A stretch of 64,000 nt of DNA. It comes from Henricia sp. BOLD:AAB3569 (taxonomy: Eukaryota > Echinodermata > Asteroidea > Spinulosida > Echinasteridae). The DNA is taken from NCBI GenBank assembly GCA_037783545.1, contig JBBELK010000329.1:2804501-2868500 (forward strand). Direction: 5' to 3'. The notes beneath the pieces are model-generated. The model saw nothing but the letters and a program-made list of their open reading frames with translations. It did not search any database and was not told where the DNA came from. The position numbers and the translations under genes are program-made. This document shows positions 59,738-64,000 of the stretch, one piece after another (position 1 is the stretch's first letter; every line of letters begins with the position of its first letter).

Positions 59738-60575
59738 GTTTGCAAACATCACCATACAGATAAGTTTGCTGATGTTTTTCTGTGCCTCTACGTTGAAACA
59801 GAAACAAATTCGGAACGGTCATAAATCATGAGCAAACAGATATGTTTGCCAGTAGCTGCATGTCCAAACATCGGCAAACACGGTTTGGTGAAGTTTGCTA
59901 ATGTTTGTTGTCCACACCTGCAAACGTTTCTGAAAAACATGACTAAACTTGAAGCTTGCACGGGCCCTGTAGATGATCTGTTTATGAGCGATTCTGCGAA
60001 TAAAACCATTAGGCCTATAAATCAAAAGAAAGACATCAACAAACTCATCCGAAGAAATTTCAGCTTTGTCAAATGTACCACGTTTAAAAAACCCATGAAA
60101 ATCCATTTGCGTTTTCCTGGTCTTGGCGGGGTTTTTCAAATATTCGTTCTCAGTTGATCGGGTACTATGTGGCTTGCGTCATGTACTCTGTGGCGCACAT
60201 CATATACTGCGTGTGCACGCGATCCGTCCATAAACATGCATCGCGTTGGAACACGCACACGCAGTACACAGCGCCCATGCATTTTGGACCGCTTAGATGC
60301 GAACCAAAAATAAGTAAATCGTTTGCAAACGATCTAAATAATTTTATCTTTACGGATTATTTTCTAATAAAACTATATCATTTTGAGCGGAAACCTTTCA
60401 TTGGGTATAGTTGCTATTAATTCAATCTTTACTTACAGAACCTTTCCGCTGTAAACTCGTCAATTACTTTTTGGGGTAATTGCAAATGATACACTGGGCC
60501 TTTAATGATATGACTGTTTGGTGATGTTTGCAAAAAAAATGTTTGCAAATGTTCAGTGTAGACGAGGCTAACACA
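59738..60575. mobile_element. TIR element family I, copy 2, split by insertion
   Basis: 59738-59950 matches 51035-51260 and 60510-60575 supplies the missing right end (agtgtagacgaggctaac). The 550 bases between include an end of a family D MITE (60478-60505). Confidence 0.65.
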
Positions 60576-62269
60576 TTAACCTACAAATAATTATGTCACT
60601 GACACCGAAAAAAAGGCCAAGGAATTCCTGAAACCAGCTTTTCGTTACTAGGACACCATTCGTATTGTTTGCTATTTATTGATTGTATGACGTCACGGGT
60701 TCACGTGACCTCGTGTGGGCTTGGAATTTCCAGAGTTTCTTTTCCCGCCAATATTTCGCAACTTGCTGCAAGATTTATGACACTATAAGCTGACTTGATG
60801 CAAACATGTGCATTGGATGGTGTTCGAGTTATAGGTTACTTACGGTCAAGCTATTTATGGCGCCGGTGCACCTTCATTCAGTTTCGACTCGGAAACTTGC
60901 AATACTTTCACAACCCTGTACGCAGAACATTCGCTTTGGCCATGAACTAGATATGCCAATATGGTAAACAGCTGACGCTAATCATTCAGCTTAATCCGAA
61001 CCCAATTGCACATTTTCCATGGTTTTCAGTTTGGGATTATACAAAATTCCTGCAAATTCGCAACAAAAATATATTAACTCAAATGAAGATTCCATTTTCA
61101 TTTAAAAAAAATATAATCAGTAGATTTTGCCTTGTAGCCTAGCCTATGACTCCAGGCTGTGCATGTTAGGTAAACTGTTAAGAACGGCGTGGTTTCCACT
61201 GGTAATTGAAAGCCTATGTCGAGAAAAACTACCTTCAGTATAGAAATGTTAGCCACATATAGGCCTATGCAGTATAAACATGAAAATCCCAAAAATCATG
61301 TTTTTTGTGCATGAATGAACGGCTCCAAAGATCGCCTGTAGTTTCTTCATTTTTCTCATGAATGGGGGCACTTCAGACGAAATAATTTCACAGGATGATT
61401 ACTACTATTACCATCTTGATAACAAGTAAGCTTTTAGATTATAATTCATACATTTTTTTCGAGGGTATAATTACCAATCTTGTTAGTCAAATTGTATATT
61501 TGACTAACAAGATCATGATTATGTAACGCTTGAACATGTCATTGTTTTGAGTGTAACACCATTAGCTGCGTAACTTCAAAATCCACGTATTTTGGAAAAT
61601 AATACATTTCGGAAAATAATAAATTTTTTAAAATAGCACATTTCTAAAAATAACAAATGTAGCAGCTAAATTCCATCCCATTTGCAGAAACTCCGATATC
61701 ACAGTTTTTTATGGTCTAAGCTCATCACAGCCTAACTTAAAAACCGACGTTTCATAGTATCCCATTTCATGACCAAACTGCTTGGTAACGGCCTGACGCC
61801 AGCTCACACCGTCTGCACCCCCTCGATATTGCCCCAACATGACCGGGGGCCTGAAATGAACACGCTCGCCATTTGAACGAATACGGCTATTTTTATAAGA
61901 CCAAATTAGGAAGTAGGCCTACATTCGAGTTTTGCTACAATGTTTTGGAACGGAAACCTGTGCTTATCGAAAGTGTTGTGGGAGATAATTTGGAAAGCCA
62001 AAATGTGGCTTTTCTTGATATTACGTAAATAATTATGCGATGACAGGCCTACACTATTAACGTAAATTCCAGCTTTATCATAGAGCTTGCGCAGAAAGTG
62101 TTGCATTATCACGTCGCCTGTACTACTAAAGTGTGACGTCAGTTGCCAGGTGACTGGGTCTGAACATTCGCTGGTAATCTGAAACGTCCATTGCTAAAGT
62201 GCAGGGGAAAGTTCATTGATAGACCCCTGGGAATCTCCTCATCCCAAAGGATGACATTTTCACTTTATG
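60576..62269. other. No gene seen; short perfect palindrome
   Basis: 61473-61512 is atcttgttagtcaaa, a short spacer and the inverse. 61320-61440 is a diverged relative of the GGGCGAA family arm. Confidence 0.5.
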
Positions 62270-62432
62270 GTGGTCTAACACGGACACACTTGTGGGGTAC
62301 CAAACACAATGGAACAATGGTACCCCATAAAGAAATTCAAAAGGAACAGTGGTACCCCACAGAGGAATTCTAAAGAAAAGGGAAAATAGGACAACAATGC
62401 AAGTACCCCATAAACCCCTGTGTATACACAGA
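62270..62432. repeat. Recent dispersed repeat, copy 2
   Basis: Same as 49106-49268 in the same orientation. Confidence 0.85.
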
Positions 62433-63033
62433 TGTGTGTACGTACATAATTACATGATTGTGGGATTGTGTGCCTTCGAGTTTGCACCAAATCTGCAATC
62501 ATTTTGATTCTAAAGAGCAACAAATCGAGGCTTTAGCCTCTCTTTAAAACCAGTTGACACCATCTTCCAGACAACCAAGGCCGTACACGATTCAGTGGGA
62601 GTATTGAGACAGGCTGGGGGAGTATTGTGATGATTATTATCGGGGGTTGATGGACATGCCAAATTCATCATCCAGACAGAACGGGAAGTCGGATCGGTGT
62701 GCATGTTCTTGAAATCTTGAGTTTAACTAATGATATTGCATCGGACAGTTTTAAATTTTAGTTGGTTTTTTTTTCGGGTCAAATGGTTAATTAAAATTGT
62801 GAGACTTTGAAAAACATTTTTAAAAAAATACACTACCCATACAAACTTTGGAAACACCTTGAAAGTTTCAGGTTTTTGAGAAGAAAACGTAAAATTTTGT
62901 GAATGTTAACTTTGTGAAAGCAAATGTAGGTGTATTCTAACAAAAAGCAATATATACATTTTAGTGTCATCTTCGGCCTCGGCAGTGGGCTTTATCAACA
63001 AATTGGAGAGCATGCAAAAAGAAACGGCTTAAA

Positions 63034-63322
63034 TTAATGTTCATCAAAGAATCCCCCCTTAGCAGCTATGACAGCTATACACACAATCTCTGCATCCTGA
63101 TTGTCAGTTTCTCCAAACATTCAGTGGAAACACGCCTCTTTTAAGACTCTCAATTAAGAGGTGTTCTTGGCTGGTTGGGCATTTCTTTCTGACCTTACAA
63201 TCCAACTCATCCCAGAGCAGCTCAATGGTATTGAGATCAGGTGACTGGGCAGGCCATTCCATGATGGACAGCACTCCAGATGACTGCTTTCTCTCCAGAT
63301 ACCCCTTACACCTCCGTTTGCT
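63034..63322 (-). pseudogene. Tc1-family transposase, C-terminal remnant
   Basis: On the minus strand the frame reads CKGYLERKQSSGVLSIMEWP and then AQSPDLNTIELLWDELDCKV, followed by RKKCPTSQEH. WP.QSPDLN.IE..WDEL is the hallmark of Tc1 (DD34E) transposases and holds the third catalytic acid (Glu of TIE). After that the frame is broken by at least one shift and stops; an ending AKGGFFDEH and stop can still be read in another frame. The catalytic Asp residues and the DNA-binding region are missing, so it cannot be active. Confidence 0.9.
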
Positions 63323-63772
63323 TTAAAGTTGCATTGCCCGTGTTTGGGTGAAAGGATTAAACAAATTAATTTACACAAGCGAACGAATTTAGAAAGCTTA
63401 CGTGTCTCTGTAACGAAAAATATCAAAAACTTAAATTTCCGACGTCGGGAATTGGAGATACAAGCCTTTTTCTTGAAACGTGCTTCACATGTTGTACATG
63501 TGCGCGTACGCTCATATGTACATAGTATGTGTACAATGTACACATGTACGCGCACATGTACATTTACGTCATAACCCTGTCGATTAAATGACCTGCCAGC
63601 CATTTAATCATTTCTTGTTTTTAATCGACTGGCATTAATCCTTGACGGATTTTTACGTTCTTGGTACCAAATGAAAGCTGATAACTTTTTCTATTCTAGA
63701 AAAATACCTATTTAACTTTATAAAAAAAATTGTACGCCCAAATCGGCCCAAAAACGGGCAGTGCAACTTTAA
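63323..63772. mobile_element. TTAA MITE, family H, copy 2 (450 bp)
   Basis: TTAA stands at both ends; it is the reverse complement of 46843-47290 with few changes. It lies inside the Tc1-like element, which makes it the younger insertion. Confidence 0.9.
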
Positions 63773-64000
63773 TAGCTTGGTTTGTAAACAAAATAATATA
63801 CTTCCTTCTCAAAAACCTAAACTTTCAAGGTGTTTCCAAAGTTTTGATGGGTAGTGTATATCGCAATAGAATGAGGCATTCCAAAATGAAGTCATAATCT
63901 AACAGAAGGAGAGAATTTTATTAGCCCTCGATTGAGGAACTTTGCAGAAATCAAATTACCGAGCAAGGGGAAGTAGTCCTCGGCGGTTACATGAACCAGA

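Larger units (their letters stand above)
62831..63856 (-). mobile_element. Tc1-like transposon, internally deleted, with nested MITE
   Basis: The ends cactacccatacaaacttt and aaagttttgatgggtagtg are inverted (about 50 bases) and flanked by TA at 62829-62830 and 63857-63858. The inside holds the 3' part of a Tc1 transposase on the minus strand; the 5' part is gone, and the MITE 63323-63772 lies at the deletion side. Confidence 0.88.

Noticed and set aside
63154..63603. 149-codon open frame on the - strand
   Set aside because: It joins MITE sequence to a shifted frame of the Tc1 remnant; the transposase is in another frame.
1..64000. CRISPR array, prophage or bacterial defence system
   Set aside because: Repeats are dispersed or inverted, not regularly spaced, and genes are split by spliceosomal introns.

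Overview
This window looks like nuclear DNA of a marine invertebrate deuterostome, most likely an echinoderm; the class cannot be told from the sequence. The reasons are: one split gene with GT-AG introns of about 0.4-2.3 kb and one of 13 kb; a vertebrate-like ER protein; moderate A+T content; and very many short tRNA-derived SINEs, hairpin MITEs and foldback elements. There is no prokaryotic gene organisation, no CRISPR array and no viral gene that I can recognise.

The only protein-coding gene I can support runs on the + strand from 4605 to 33245. Fourteen exons join in perfect phase to give the last 746 residues of a multi-thioredoxin-domain, PDI-like protein that most resembles TXNDC16 (ERp90). 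The 5' exons lie before this window. The protein has a thioredoxin fold whose WCxxC site is lost (WGRDP), a linker exon, a second thioredoxin fold carrying a CSSC motif and a Pro in the cis-Pro position, and then further thioredoxin-like modules. Four N-glycosylation sequons fit a lumenal location. The stop codon is directly followed by a good splice donor, so a spliced 3' UTR is possible.

Region by region: 1-4604 is upstream intron or flank with foldback repeats. From 4605 to 19890 lie 13 exons in introns packed with SINEs and MITEs. From 19891 to 33012 is one 13 kb intron holding a 1.2 kb double foldback, a degenerate tandem-repeat block and several MITE families. At 33013-33245 is the last coding exon. 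From 33246 to 64000 I find no convincing gene; it is repeat-rich DNA with islands of apparently unique sequence that could hold regulatory elements.

The most striking feature is the mobile DNA. At least six unrelated non-autonomous families, about a dozen copies, share TTAA at both ends followed by AG, as expected if one kind of TTAA-targeting transposase moved them. A 956-bp pogo/Tigger-like element sits so close to exon 8 that the splice donor is built from host base, target duplication and transposon end. A decayed Tc1 transposase copy at the right end carries a nested TTAA MITE that also occurs 16 kb away.
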